A stretch of 46,897 bases of DNA from contig CAMDEF010000032.1 in assembly GCA_945895265.1 (NCBI GenBank), forward strand, positions 1-46,897, written 5' to 3'. Of the stretch, positions 1 through 8,286 are shown piece after piece. The notes below the pieces were generated by a model. The model was not told where the DNA came from. It saw only the letters and a program-made list of their open reading frames with translations, and ran no database searches. Positions within the stretch are counted from its first letter, which is position 1. Each line of letters starts with the position of its first letter. The position numbers were made by a program, and so were the translations under genes. The stretch comes from Bordetella parapertussis (GTDB taxonomy: Bacteria > Pseudomonadota > Gammaproteobacteria > Burkholderiales > Burkholderiaceae_B).

Positions 1-65
1 TCTTGTTCATCACGCCATTGCTGTTGGCGCGGGCTTAACTGCTGACTTTGCTTTGGGCTTTGCAT
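1..65 (-). CDS. Possible 5' end of a leftward gene, cut by the window edge
   Basis: Reading leftward from an ATG at 63-65, the frame stays open to the window edge and encodes a Gln-rich start (MQSPKQSQQLSPRQQQWRDE). A GAGAG purine stretch lies about 6 nt upstream of the ATG. The SPRQQQWRDE style resembles the N-termini of IS66-type accessory proteins, but 21 codons are too few to assign a family. It could be a chance open frame. Confidence 0.3.
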   Translation of the reverse strand, partial: MQSPKQSQQLSPRQQQWRDEQ

Positions 66-160
66 TGCAATCTCTCGTGGTTTTTTGAAAGAGAGAGTTT
101 GCACTTTATAAAACGCAAATACTATAACGGCGTTTAGTTACCGCTTACGAGGATAGAAAC

Positions 161-388
161 ATGGCTACTTTACGTAACCGCAGCGGTAAATGGCAGGCTC
201 GGGTCGTTCGCAAGGGTCACATACCTGTGACCAAGACCTTTCTGGCCAAACAAGACGCTGAGCGTTGGGCAAGGCAAGTTGAATCGGCAATGGACAAAGG
301 GATTTTCTCAAGCCCTGTGCTTGCTGAGAAGACCACTCTCAAGGAGGTTGTCGAGCGTTACATCAAAGAAGTGACGCCAATCGAGTAG
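161..388 (+). pseudogene. Truncated tyrosine recombinase (phage/island integrase), N-terminal part
   Basis: The 75-residue product matches the N-terminal arm of phage-type site-specific integrases: an R-x-G-K-W-Q-A-R-V strand, the K-T-F-x-x-K-x-D-A-E-R-W motif, then the start of the core-binding SAM-like domain (TLKEVVERYIKEVTP). Intact integrases run about 300-400 residues and end in an R..HxxR..Y catalytic domain. Here a TAG stops translation just after the arm, and no catalytic domain follows. It is probably a dead relic marking the edge of an integrated element. The ATG follows a GAGGATAGAAAC stretch, a good ribosome binding site. Confidence 0.75.
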
Positions 389-471
389 CGGACTTATAAA
401 CATAAGGCATTCTTAAAATGCACTAACTGGGTGTTAGCCATTGCTGACCGGTAACCCTACTTGAGTACTAG

Positions 472-490
472 CCACCTTCGGGTGGTTTTT
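472..490 (+). terminator. Rho-independent terminator with UUCG loop
   Basis: CCACC pairs with GGTGG around a TTCG tetraloop, followed by five T and then C. It lies 84 nt after the integrase relic on the same strand. The rest of 389-623 holds no gene that I can support. Confidence 0.6.
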
Positions 491-623
491 CAATGCCTGC
501 ATCAGCCAGCAATTGCCGAAAGACATCGACATTGCGCCAAGGATCAACCGCTGCAAGTCTAACCCGCAGTCGCAGCAGACATTTGCACTCTTAGAATAGT
601 GTGAAAGTGAAACACTTGCCCAA

Positions 624-2279
624 TCATACTATCTCTTCTACGAGCATTCCGTTCGTAATAGTGAATAGCCGATCGGCTCCAGAATAATAATGTTCATCAT
701 GTGTAATGGCAATAATAGTTTTACCCATGTCGCGTAGACGCGGAATGATGATTTCGTAGAACTCTTTTCTAAACTGCGGGTCTTGATCGGCCGCCCATTC
801 ATCTAAGATAATAATTGGTTTTTCACATAGCAGAGCCACCACTAGTGCGAGCCTCTTACGTTGCCCAGAAGACAGCTTGACATTTGAAAACTCGCCATTC
901 AGCACCGAAACTTTTGTTTCAAGCTCGAACTGTTTCAGCATCTCGGTGATATCGTGATCGTCAATGTGACTTAAACCAAATGCCTTTGAAAATAAATGAA
1001 AATCACTAAACACCGCGGCAAACAAATCTCGGTATTCTGGCGTAGAAGGCTGGGCAATCACTTGTTCGTTATTGATCAGAATCTCACCGACGTCAGGCTT
1101 GTACAAACCTGCTAACAAGCGAATCAATGTCGTTTTACCTGAACCGTTACGACCGCGTATAAAATATATTTTACCCAATTGGAACTCACAATTAATTGGT
1201 CCCAATTTGAAAGGAGTAGTACTCCCACTTGTCGCATGGCAGTAACAGATATCGCGCAACGTTATTGATTTAACCGTAGGATAAATCTCTCTTTGCTTAA
1301 GTGCGACCTCGGACTGCTCATCCGATATGCGTCTTTCAAGCTCGAACAAACTGCGCGCAGATAAGTTCGCTTGCATCAGACCCGGCATAGAGTGAACCAT
1401 ACTTGATAGCGAGGCAACGATAAGCATGGCAGTTGTGCTTGTCTGCAGCACGTGATCTGAGAAACCTGGTGAGATCTCCGGCACCAGAAAAATTAACAAA
1501 CCTATCGCTACAAACGTGAGTACTTCCATATAGCTGAATTGGCGCATCATGGTACTTAGCACCTCACCTTTGAATTCAGTACTTTCGCGCGATTGATCAA
1601 TCATGTGACGGGTGATATCCCGCGCTCGGCGCGAGTCCATCTTCACCTCCTGAAATCCTGTCAGAAAATCATTGAACAGCGAATGAACATTGCTGTCCTT
1701 GGCGAGCATTTCTTTGAATGTATTGCTTGTCGTTAGAACGCTCTTCAGACTGACTGCAAAGAAAACTAAAGCCAAAATTAGAATAATAAAAAATGCAACC
1801 CAAGAAATGAAGAGCGTGTAGATTGTCAAAAAGAAAACGGTCGCCAGGGCTTGACCAAACATGACCAACATGAACCCGCCCTGGGCGACCATTGGTGCGT
1901 CTCGAGAAAGAGTCTGCAAAATTTCGCTGCGCCCAATTTCGTCGAGTTTGATCAATTGGGCTTTAAACACGTGGCCCATAATTCTGATCTTAAATTTATG
2001 AATGAGTCTTTGGCTGCTTAAAATGCTATTTCTAGAAACCTTTTGTGTGCCATACATAAAAATCACAAGGGTCACCGCAAAAACAAAAAAAAGCCACGCA
2101 ACGCTGCGGTGGGCAGAGACCTCTTGGGACGCATAGTTGATTAGAGAAATCAATGCCATGTTAGACACGCCCGAAAATACCGACAAAAGGGCAATGCTTT
2201 TAATTTCGTCGCGACTCTCTCGCGAAAGAAAGTCAAGCAAATCAAACGGCGGGAGACGAAGCATTAGAGAATCAATCAC
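624..2279 (-). CDS. Cyclic-peptide-type ABC exporter (PvdE/SyrD/YojI-like), fused membrane and ATPase domains
   Basis: This is a half-transporter of 551 residues. An N-terminal six-helix export domain (about residues 20-320) is followed by an ATPase domain with Walker A GRNGSGKTT (about 375), signature LSSGQRKRL (about 470), Walker B IIILDEWAADQDP (about 490) and switch ITHDE. The DEWAADQDPxFRxxFY block is diagnostic for the cyclic peptide transporter family (PvdE, SyrD, YojI), which moves peptide siderophores, lipopeptides or lasso peptides across the inner membrane. There is no N-terminal C39 peptidase, unlike usual LanT exporters. It is the last gene of a leftward four-gene set divergent from lanM, so export of a modified peptide is a fair inference. 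The substrate is unknown. Confidence 0.9.
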   Translation of the reverse strand: MIDSLMLRLPPFDLLDFLSRESRDEIKSIALLSVFSGVSNMALISLINYASQEVSAHRSVAWLFFVFAVTLVIFMYGTQKVSRNSILSSQRLIHKFKIRIMGHVFKAQLIKLDEIGRSEILQTLSRDAPMVAQGGFMLVMFGQALATVFFLTIYTLFISWVAFFIILILALVFFAVSLKSVLTTSNTFKEMLAKDSNVHSLFNDFLTGFQEVKMDSRRARDITRHMIDQSRESTEFKGEVLSTMMRQFSYMEVLTFVAIGLLIFLVPEISPGFSDHVLQTSTTAMLIVASLSSMVHSMPGLMQANLSARSLFELERRISDEQSEVALKQREIYPTVKSITLRDICYCHATSGSTTPFKLGPINCEFQLGKIYFIRGRNGSGKTTLIRLLAGLYKPDVGEILINNEQVIAQPSTPEYRDLFAAVFSDFHLFSKAFGLSHIDDHDITEMLKQFELETKVSVLNGEFSNVKLSSGQRKRLALVVALLCEKPIIILDEWAADQDPQFRKEFYEIIIPRLRDMGKTIIAITHDEHYYSGADRLFTITNGMLVEEIV

Positions 2280-2313
2280 TTTTATTGATGCAATTAAACG
2301 AACAGTTTATTCT

Positions 2314-2952
2314 TCATGTTGCCTGCGGTTGATCACCTAGTGGTTTGGCCGCTTCTCCCGAACTACCTATAGATTTCTTTTTAAATAGTTGTTTGGCTTT
2401 TTCGAATTGTTTGTTGTAGGAGTCTCTAACAGATTCAACAGTTATCGAACCTAATGACTGACCCGACTCGAATTGTTTGATAAAGACTTGCCCTAAAGCG
2501 TATGTTGAGGCGAACGCCAATGTCGGCTGAATTAAGGTGGACAAAATCGGACCGACATACGGGATGAAACGCACCACAGTTCCACTCACTTGACCAGAAA
2601 GTAGCACAGTAACTGAACTGGTAGCCACACCCGTTACAACCGATTGCACCCTTTCTTCTTTATAAGGGACGTCATAGATTTTACAAAGTTCGTAGACCAT
2701 CTTGACTTGCACAGCGGCAATCGCCGCAAGGTCAAGAGCCGGCATAGGCACAAGCCCTGCTGCCGCCGCCCAGCTTGACCAGGTTTTCACCGTTTGTTTC
2801 GCCAAAAGATTACGGTAATCTTTGGTTTCAAAAGCTTCAGCACGGTCTTGTTGGATACTCTCGTTACTATCAGGTGAGTATTCGATTTCTTTATCGAACA
2901 TATCGCTTGCAGAAAGTTCTTCGATATTGGTGGTGTCGCTTTTTTTGATCAT
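2314..2952 (-). CDS. DUF697 (YcjF-like) membrane protein
   Basis: The 212-residue protein has an acidic N-terminal tail (about 1-50). A DUF697-type region follows, with a first hydrophobic helix (TWSSWAAAAGLVPMPALDLA), an amphipathic helix (VKMVYELCKIYDVPY) and two further hydrophobic segments (SSVTVLLSGQVSG and VGPILSTLIQPTLAFASTYA). The C-terminus is basic and coiled. DUF697 domains occur in YcjF and in GTPase-linked membrane proteins, and their function is poorly defined. The gene lies 34 nt upstream of the exporter and 12 nt downstream of the secreted-protein gene, so it belongs to the same transcript. A role in membrane protection or exporter assembly would be a guess. Confidence 0.7.
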   Translation of the reverse strand: MIKKSDTTNIEELSASDMFDKEIEYSPDSNESIQQDRAEAFETKDYRNLLAKQTVKTWSSWAAAAGLVPMPALDLAAIAAVQVKMVYELCKIYDVPYKEERVQSVVTGVATSSVTVLLSGQVSGTVVRFIPYVGPILSTLIQPTLAFASTYALGQVFIKQFESGQSLGSITVESVRDSYNKQFEKAKQLFKKKSIGSSGEAAKPLGDQPQAT

Positions 2953-2964
2953 AAAGCACCTCTA

Positions 2965-3777
2965 TCATTTATTGGTTAAGTTAGAAACGTAAAGATTTCC
3001 AAGCTCGTCGATGATCCACTTGTGTTCGTAACCCGCTAATCGCGATGAATCAACTCTATAGAGTGTTTCAGTAGTTCGCCTGCGGAATTGCCAACCTTGA
3101 GGTAACCGCAAGATGCTACCCAGATTTTGTAAATTAGGCAGGAATTTGTCGTCTATCGTTATGTACGAGGCTAGAATCATCGTGAACTTGGTGCCATCAG
3201 GTGCCACCAACTCATGGAGTGGCTCACCCGGAAACCACAGTAGGTTCATATCGTTTTGAAAGTTAAATGGTATGTAGGTGAAATTACCGGCGAGCACTCG
3301 CGTATAAGAAGCAAAATCTTTTAAGCCATTAAATATGGTGTAGTTGCCTGTCCCTGTCGGATAAAATCTCAGTTTGCCTACACTGATGTATTCGTCGTGC
3401 TCTTGCGAGAGGTCTAGACTCGCCATCTTGAAATAGGGGCCCTTCGTGCGGAAATAGTTGGCATCAGGATAGAGGGTACGCAACTGTGCCTCTGCAGTAG
3501 AAGTAATGTATTGATCGAACCTTGATGTATTACATTTAGGATCACTGCGCGTCGAGAACAGATGTACTGTTATCTGAAACCAACGGCGTTCCAAAACAAA
3601 AATCATGCAGGTTAAAAAATGATTTTTATCGATAACAACTTGATTCTCTTGTATCTGGCTGGCCCAATTCAAAATTGAAGTTTGCGAGCCTGCATGACTG
3701 ATACCCCTCCGATTCTCGGCGAAGGAGGGAACTAAAAAGATGGTGATGAATACCATAAAAATAATTTTGAAAGTCAT
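2965..3777 (-). CDS. Secreted protein of unknown function
   Basis: I do not recognise this 270-residue protein. It begins with a clear Sec signal peptide (basic MTFK, a hydrophobic stretch, then PSFA before ENRRG), so it is probably periplasmic. The mature part is rich in aromatic residues and beta-like, with segments such as WFPGEPLHELVAPDGTKF and LGSILRLPQGWQFRRRT. It has two cysteines in the first third of the mature chain that could pair. The gene sits 13 nt after the SPFH gene and 12 nt before the DUF697 gene, in the leftward operon divergent from lanM. Confidence 0.75.
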   Translation of the reverse strand: MTFKIIFMVFITIFLVPSFAENRRGISHAGSQTSILNWASQIQENQVVIDKNHFLTCMIFVLERRWFQITVHLFSTRSDPKCNTSRFDQYITSTAEAQLRTLYPDANYFRTKGPYFKMASLDLSQEHDEYISVGKLRFYPTGTGNYTIFNGLKDFASYTRVLAGNFTYIPFNFQNDMNLLWFPGEPLHELVAPDGTKFTMILASYITIDDKFLPNLQNLGSILRLPQGWQFRRRTTETLYRVDSSRLAGYEHKWIIDELGNLYVSNLTNK

Positions 3778-3790
3778 TTTCCTGCTACCT

Positions 3791-4681
3791 TCATTTATCG
3801 AGGACCAGCGGTAAGCTTGTAGGCCCAGAGCCGAAAAGCAAGACTTTCGAGTTGTTTGACTTTGCTAGTGCCTCTGCAGCCTCAATACTCCGATACCGCA
3901 GATAGTCTTCTGTATTGCCTCCGAAAGCAAGGTCGCGAAACTTCTTGATCCCGCCGGCCTCAATGACTTTGCGCTCAGCTTCTTGGGTCGAAATGCTGAG
4001 ATTATATTTATAAGCGTCAGCCGTTTGGGATGCAATGATTTTTTGCCGGATTGCCTCTTTGACCGCATCGGGATAACTAATATCCAATATCTGAACGGAG
4101 GGGATCGTCACCAACCGGATGTTTACAAGGCCGGGGGGGCTCAGCTGGTCAACGATGTTCTCGTCGCTCGTCACGGCGATGTTCTGACTCACGTTTTTAA
4201 TCTCGCCCGTAAAGACCTCTTGCGAGTTGTGTTTGGCAACCATTTCTCTGACTGCAGCGGTAACCTGCGGCACGATGAGTTTTTGTAAGAAATCAGTCCC
4301 TGCGTAACGATGCAGCAACGGCACGGTTGCACGGTTGATCTCATATTGAAACGCGACCGTTACTTGCGTTTCTAGCAAATCAGCAGTTAGTAAACTCAAC
4401 TTGAGATGCTCTGCATTAATACGCGTGCTGTATAACGTCACGCCTGTCCAAGGAAGCTTCAAATGCAGGCCCTCACGGTAAACTACGTTCAGGTCGACGC
4501 CTCCCGATAGGGGACGATAAATCACCCCAACGTTACCCGCCGGCACTACCATTACGATTCGATTGATCAGCAGCACGCAGGCTGTAACACCTAGCAGGGC
4601 GAGAATCAGTAAGGGCACGATATGGCGCTTGCACCATCCAGTGATGCCTAGAAATATTTTCTTGGGTATGCGCAGGATCAT
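3791..4681 (-). CDS. SPFH / band-7 (prohibitin-like) membrane-anchored protein
   Basis: The 296-residue protein has an N-terminal transmembrane segment (about 18-42). It is followed directly by the band-7 entry motif VPAGNVGVIYRPLSGG and the typical REGLHLKLPW and TRI stretches. A charged helical region (about 215-260, with KIIASQTADAYKYN and QEAERKVIEAGG) then follows, as in stomatin/prohibitin proteins. SPFH proteins form ring oligomers in membrane microdomains and often scaffold proteases or transporters. It is the first gene of the leftward operon facing lanM. It may organise or protect the membrane during peptide export, which is inference from neighbourhood only. Confidence 0.85.
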   Translation of the reverse strand: MILRIPKKIFLGITGWCKRHIVPLLILALLGVTACVLLINRIVMVVPAGNVGVIYRPLSGGVDLNVVYREGLHLKLPWTGVTLYSTRINAEHLKLSLLTADLLETQVTVAFQYEINRATVPLLHRYAGTDFLQKLIVPQVTAAVREMVAKHNSQEVFTGEIKNVSQNIAVTSDENIVDQLSPPGLVNIRLVTIPSVQILDISYPDAVKEAIRQKIIASQTADAYKYNLSISTQEAERKVIEAGGIKKFRDLAFGGNTEDYLRYRSIEAAEALAKSNNSKVLLFGSGPTSLPLVLDK

Positions 4682-4835
4682 GCTGTTACGACCTCTTTAA
4701 CGAGTAGTTCGCTCGCCTGGTGGCATCGATTATTTTCTTTACCAAACTCATCGACGCTTAAAAAAGAATTATTGCTAAGCAATCAGTATCGTGTAAAACT
4801 GATGCGCCTGCAACCGTTGCAACTGCGACAAACGT

Positions 4836-4862
4836 TCGACACTAAGTTTATTTTAGTGTCGA
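4836..4862. promoter_or_regulatory. Inverted repeat in the leader just upstream of lanM
   Basis: A perfect 10-bp inverted repeat (TCGACACTAA / TTAGTGTCGA) encloses a 7-nt AT-rich loop. It ends 15 nt before the GAGG ribosome binding site of lanM, inside the only divergent intergenic region of the module. It could be an operator for a dimeric repressor or an RNA hairpin near the translation start. A 23-codon ORF without cysteine (4802-4873) overlaps it. Confidence 0.5.
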
Positions 4863-4889
4863 TGCCCAAGTGAAAAAGAGGTGAAAGCA

Positions 4890-7800
4890 GTGACTCTTGA
4901 TCTAACAAAATTAGGGTTGCGCGCGGCAACGATTGATGAATTGTTGAGCGGTTCATATCAAGCAGAAGTGGGCCAAAAAGATACAACTGACTTAGCGGCG
5001 CTGCGACTAGCAGCTTGGGCACGAGCGAGTGCTAGTGGTAACTGGGGCTTGTTTTTCAAACGCCTCAAACGCGATGGTCTGTCAGTAGATGAAATCCTTT
5101 CGAAATTCGCAAATGTACGGCAGGTACCCCACGCAAAATCTCCTACATGGGTCGATGACGCCAATTGGATTTTTGAAGCACTAACCGGTGAAATTGGTCA
5201 TCGACCCTCGCGTGAAGCCGTGGAAGTCGAGCCACTTCCATTCGAAAAATTGTTTTACTCGCTACTGAACCTCGCGGAGAAGGACGTTTACACAATCCTC
5301 TCAAACGCTGCGTGCGCGCGACTGGATGATTCTGCTAAGGCAGATCTGCGTGGCGGGTTATTAAAATTGTTAACCGACTTGTATGCCCCACTGCTTTACA
5401 GTAAGTTTGTCGCGACTCTAAAATCGCAGACCGCTGACGGCAAGCTCCCCGCTTCTGCTGAAAATGCGGGAACAGAGCAGGTAGACGCGTTGATCGAATG
5501 TCTTAGGACCAGATTGCTGTCAGAGATTTTTGAAGAGAAACCCGTCCTTTTACGTCTCACCGCAACGATCGTAAGACAATGGATCGACACTTCAAGTGAA
5601 CTGATCTACCGTCTAGACTCAGATATTGCAGCTATCAAGACTCTCATTACGGGCTCCGCACCTGAAGTTAAAGTACATGCGATCGGCGGTGATTTGTCAG
5701 ATCCGCACAATTTTGGTCACTCCGTTCAGATTCTCACCTTTTCTGACAAGACCAAGATCGTATACAAGCCAAAGGACTTGCAGCTAGATGTTGCTTGGCA
5801 TGATCTTATCCAGAGATTTAATGCGAGCGCACCGCCTGTGGATTTGAAGCCTGTTAAAACCATCGCTAAAGACGGGTACGGTTGGACTGAGTTTATCTCC
5901 CATACAGAATGTGAATCTGAGCAAGATATTGAGCTGTTTTACCGCCGCGCGGGCGCATGGCTTGCGGTGTTTCATCTGTTTGCTAGCAGCGATATGCATT
6001 ACGAGAATATTTTGGCTCACGGAGCCCATCCGGTTCCAATTGATCTTGAGATGATATTGCAATCGTCTACGCCTGAAGCAGAGCAAAAAACCCCCGAGAC
6101 AGAAGCGGCGATTGAAGCCAGTCAGCGCTTAAATGATTCAGTTTTGATGGTTGGAATGTTGCCCTCTTACGCAAAAACCCCAAATAATAAAATTTTCGAT
6201 GCGGGCGGACTCAATGCGGTCAAAAGCAGTGCGCCGGTAGGGATCTGGAAAAATATCAACGCTGACGGCATGCGTTGGATGCAAACCCCCAGTGAGTCTA
6301 TAGAAACTCCAAATATTCCGTACGCTGACGGAAAGTACGCAATGCTGGGCGATTACTTACCCTCTTTCATTGACGGCTTTAAGTTGTACGGCCATTTTTT
6401 AATTTCGCAGAGAGATGTAATCGGAGTCGCGGATTTGTTGGATGCTTTCAAGAAATTGCCCGTGCGCAAGGTCATTCGGAACACTCGCTTCTACTACATG
6501 CTGCTGCAAAGACTAAAAGATCACCGCACCATGTCTGACGGTGTCACATGGAGTGCACAAGCAGAGTTTCTCTCGAGGCTTGCTGACTGGGATTCCACAG
6601 ATGATGTCCTTTGGCACCTGCAAGAAGCCGAACGCCTAGCATTGGTTAATTTGAATGTACCTCACTTTGTTGCACCGAGTGATCAAGACTTGATTGCTGC
6701 AGTAACTGGTCACAGCACTCAAACAGGCGGTAAGCCGGGCCTCGAACAATCGGCCGAACGTTGGGCGAACTGGTGCGAAGCAGAAGTCGAGCGACAGGTG
6801 GAAATCATTCAAGTTAGTACGAGTTTTGTTTTAAAGTCTGAAAGCAACAAAGAAGAGAAGTATCTTTTTAAACGCACACTTAAACAACCTGCGAAAGTTC
6901 AAAACCAGGCGTGTCTGGCAAAGGAATTAAGCCGAATCACCCAATCAATTAGACAATTTGCCACAATCAAAGAGCAGAGTGCGGCTTGGGTCGGGCTTGA
7001 CTGGTTGGGTGACTCTGATGTGGCGCAGCTTGTGACTGTCGGTTCAGATCTGTATAACGGATCAAGCGGTATCGCTTTGTATTTAGCCGCCTACGCTCGA
7101 TATGCTGAAGACTCTATGAGTCGTGAGCTAGCGCTCAAGGCCCTGGCGCTCACCAGACGACAGGTGACTCAGCCTTCAGCAGCACGGTGGGCAAGAAGCA
7201 TGGGCGTCGGGGGCGCAAGCGGGCTTGGTTCGTTGGTCTACGCACTGACAGTGATTTCTGATTTGCTTGAGGATTCAACACTTTTAGATGACGCACTCAG
7301 TGTCGCGCAGTTATTTTCGGATGAATTGATCGCGGCTGATCGCTCATTGGATGTCATTGGTGGCAGTGCTGGAGGTATCTTGGGTTTGTTGGCACTGCAC
7401 CGTCGAACCCAATCTAGTGATGTTTTGGCTAAAGCCATCGCGTGTGGCCAGCATCTATTGGATCAACCTAGACTTGGAGAAATCGGAAAACGCAGTTGGG
7501 TGGGCATGGGTATGGATCAAGCCATACTGACTGGTTTTTCTCATGGCGCTGCTGGGTTTGCTTACGCTTTATCAGGGCTCGCGCTTGCGAGCGGTCGTGA
7601 TGACTTTGCGCAAGCAGCACAGGAGTGTTTGGCGTATGAAGATAGTTGCTACAACGAGCACCTGCTGAATTGGCCAGACTTGCGCAGCTCAGAGGATGGC
7701 ACAGTTTGGCCGAGTCAATGGTGTCATGGGGCGGTAGGAATCGGCTTAGCGAGAATCGCAAGCAATAGTTCCGCGACCGTGGAGTCGGAATCGATGATGG

Positions 7801-8114
7801 ACGACATCCGTAATTCGGTGAAGAACGCGACGACGAAATGGCCGCAGCATATAGATACGTTGTGCTGTGGCACCCTTGGTACGATCGAATTGCTCGGTGA
7901 AGCGAGTAAATTATTTAATCAACCTGATCTGCGTGAGCTGTCGGATCAACGATTAGCGCAAATCATTGCAAGCCGCGAAGAGAAAGGCGACTATGCGTGG
8001 AACGCAGGCGATACTTCTGTGAATCTTGGTATGTTTCGTGGCTTGTCGGGAGTTGGCTATACCATTCTCAGACGAGTTGACCCGAGCTTACCCAATATTC
8101 TTATTTGGGAATAG
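4890..8114 (+). CDS. lanM: Class II lanthipeptide synthetase LanM (dehydratase plus LanC cyclase)
   Basis: LanM enzymes phosphorylate and dehydrate Ser/Thr of a precursor peptide, then couple Cys to form (methyl)lanthionine rings. Numbered from the in-frame GTG at 4881, the dehydratase half shows VYKPKD (K296, K298), DMHYEN (D371, H373, N376), PIDLE (D388, E390) and the RKVIRNT pair R529/T535 expected for phosphate elimination. The LanC half shows GFSHGAAG (H888), QWCHGAVG (C948) and LCCGTLG (C995, C996). The three cysteines form a CCC zinc site like that of the promiscuous ProcM group rather than Cys-Cys-His. The total length, about 1070 residues, is normal. I chose the GTG at 4890 because GAGG at 4878-4881 lies 8 nt upstream of it. 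The GTG at 4881 has no such site. No precursor gene is seen nearby. Confidence 0.92.
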   Translation: MTLDLTKLGLRAATIDELLSGSYQAEVGQKDTTDLAALRLAAWARASASGNWGLFFKRLKRDGLSVDEILSKFANVRQVPHAKSPTWVDDANWIFEALTGEIGHRPSREAVEVEPLPFEKLFYSLLNLAEKDVYTILSNAACARLDDSAKADLRGGLLKLLTDLYAPLLYSKFVATLKSQTADGKLPASAENAGTEQVDALIECLRTRLLSEIFEEKPVLLRLTATIVRQWIDTSSELIYRLDSDIAAIKTLITGSAPEVKVHAIGGDLSDPHNFGHSVQILTFSDKTKIVYKPKDLQLDVAWHDLIQRFNASAPPVDLKPVKTIAKDGYGWTEFISHTECESEQDIELFYRRAGAWLAVFHLFASSDMHYENILAHGAHPVPIDLEMILQSSTPEAEQKTPETEAAIEASQRLNDSVLMVGMLPSYAKTPNNKIFDAGGLNAVKSSAPVGIWKNINADGMRWMQTPSESIETPNIPYADGKYAMLGDYLPSFIDGFKLYGHFLISQRDVIGVADLLDAFKKLPVRKVIRNTRFYYMLLQRLKDHRTMSDGVTWSAQAEFLSRLADWDSTDDVLWHLQEAERLALVNLNVPHFVAPSDQDLIAAVTGHSTQTGGKPGLEQSAERWANWCEAEVERQVEIIQVSTSFVLKSESNKEEKYLFKRTLKQPAKVQNQACLAKELSRITQSIRQFATIKEQSAAWVGLDWLGDSDVAQLVTVGSDLYNGSSGIALYLAAYARYAEDSMSRELALKALALTRRQVTQPSAARWARSMGVGGASGLGSLVYALTVISDLLEDSTLLDDALSVAQLFSDELIAADRSLDVIGGSAGGILGLLALHRRTQSSDVLAKAIACGQHLLDQPRLGEIGKRSWVGMGMDQAILTGFSHGAAGFAYALSGLALASGRDDFAQAAQECLAYEDSCYNEHLLNWPDLRSSEDGTVWPSQWCHGAVGIGLARIASNSSATVESESMMDDIRNSVKNATTKWPQHIDTLCCGTLGTIELLGEASKLFNQPDLRELSDQRLAQIIASREEKGDYAWNAGDTSVNLGMFRGLSGVGYTILRRVDPSLPNILIWE

Positions 8115-8286
8115 CAAATATTTTTCTTCGCGATGATCGAGATCAATGCATCAATATCAGCTGCTGAATATTGACAACGAAATAATTCTGTAACCGGTGA
8201 AAAATAGTCGGAGCAAATCTGGTATTACAGCTTATTAGTCCAAAAATATTTTTTGTAGATAACGATTTTTATCAAGATATGTAGTA
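8115..8286. other. AT-rich intergenic stretch after lanM, no precursor peptide seen
   Basis: I looked here for a lanthipeptide precursor and found only a 13-codon frame without cysteine. An imperfect FNR-like site (ACGAT-N4-ATCAA, 8 of 10) lies near 8263, just before the broken lipoprotein gene. It is too weak to call. Confidence 0.4.

Noticed and set aside
394..408. The 14-base word TATAAACATAAGGC occurs both here and in the mazEF promoter (37838-37851), which might mark a shared attachment site.
   Set aside because: A few 14-base matches are expected by chance in a window of this size. The flanks do not match, and the 37.8 kb copy is part of a local direct repeat.
4802..4873. A 23-codon ORF upstream of lanM as a possible precursor peptide.
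   Set aside because: It has no cysteine and no leader/core pattern, and it overlaps the palindrome. It cannot yield lanthionine rings.
7468..7761. Open frames on the reverse strand within lanM, narG, hemN and other genes.
   Set aside because: They are shadows of well-supported genes in the opposite frame, with no recognisable domains.
8263..8276. FNR-like site ACGAT-N4-ATCAA after lanM.
   Set aside because: The left half matches only 3 of 5 and it precedes a broken gene. Weak sites of this quality occur by chance in AT-rich DNA.
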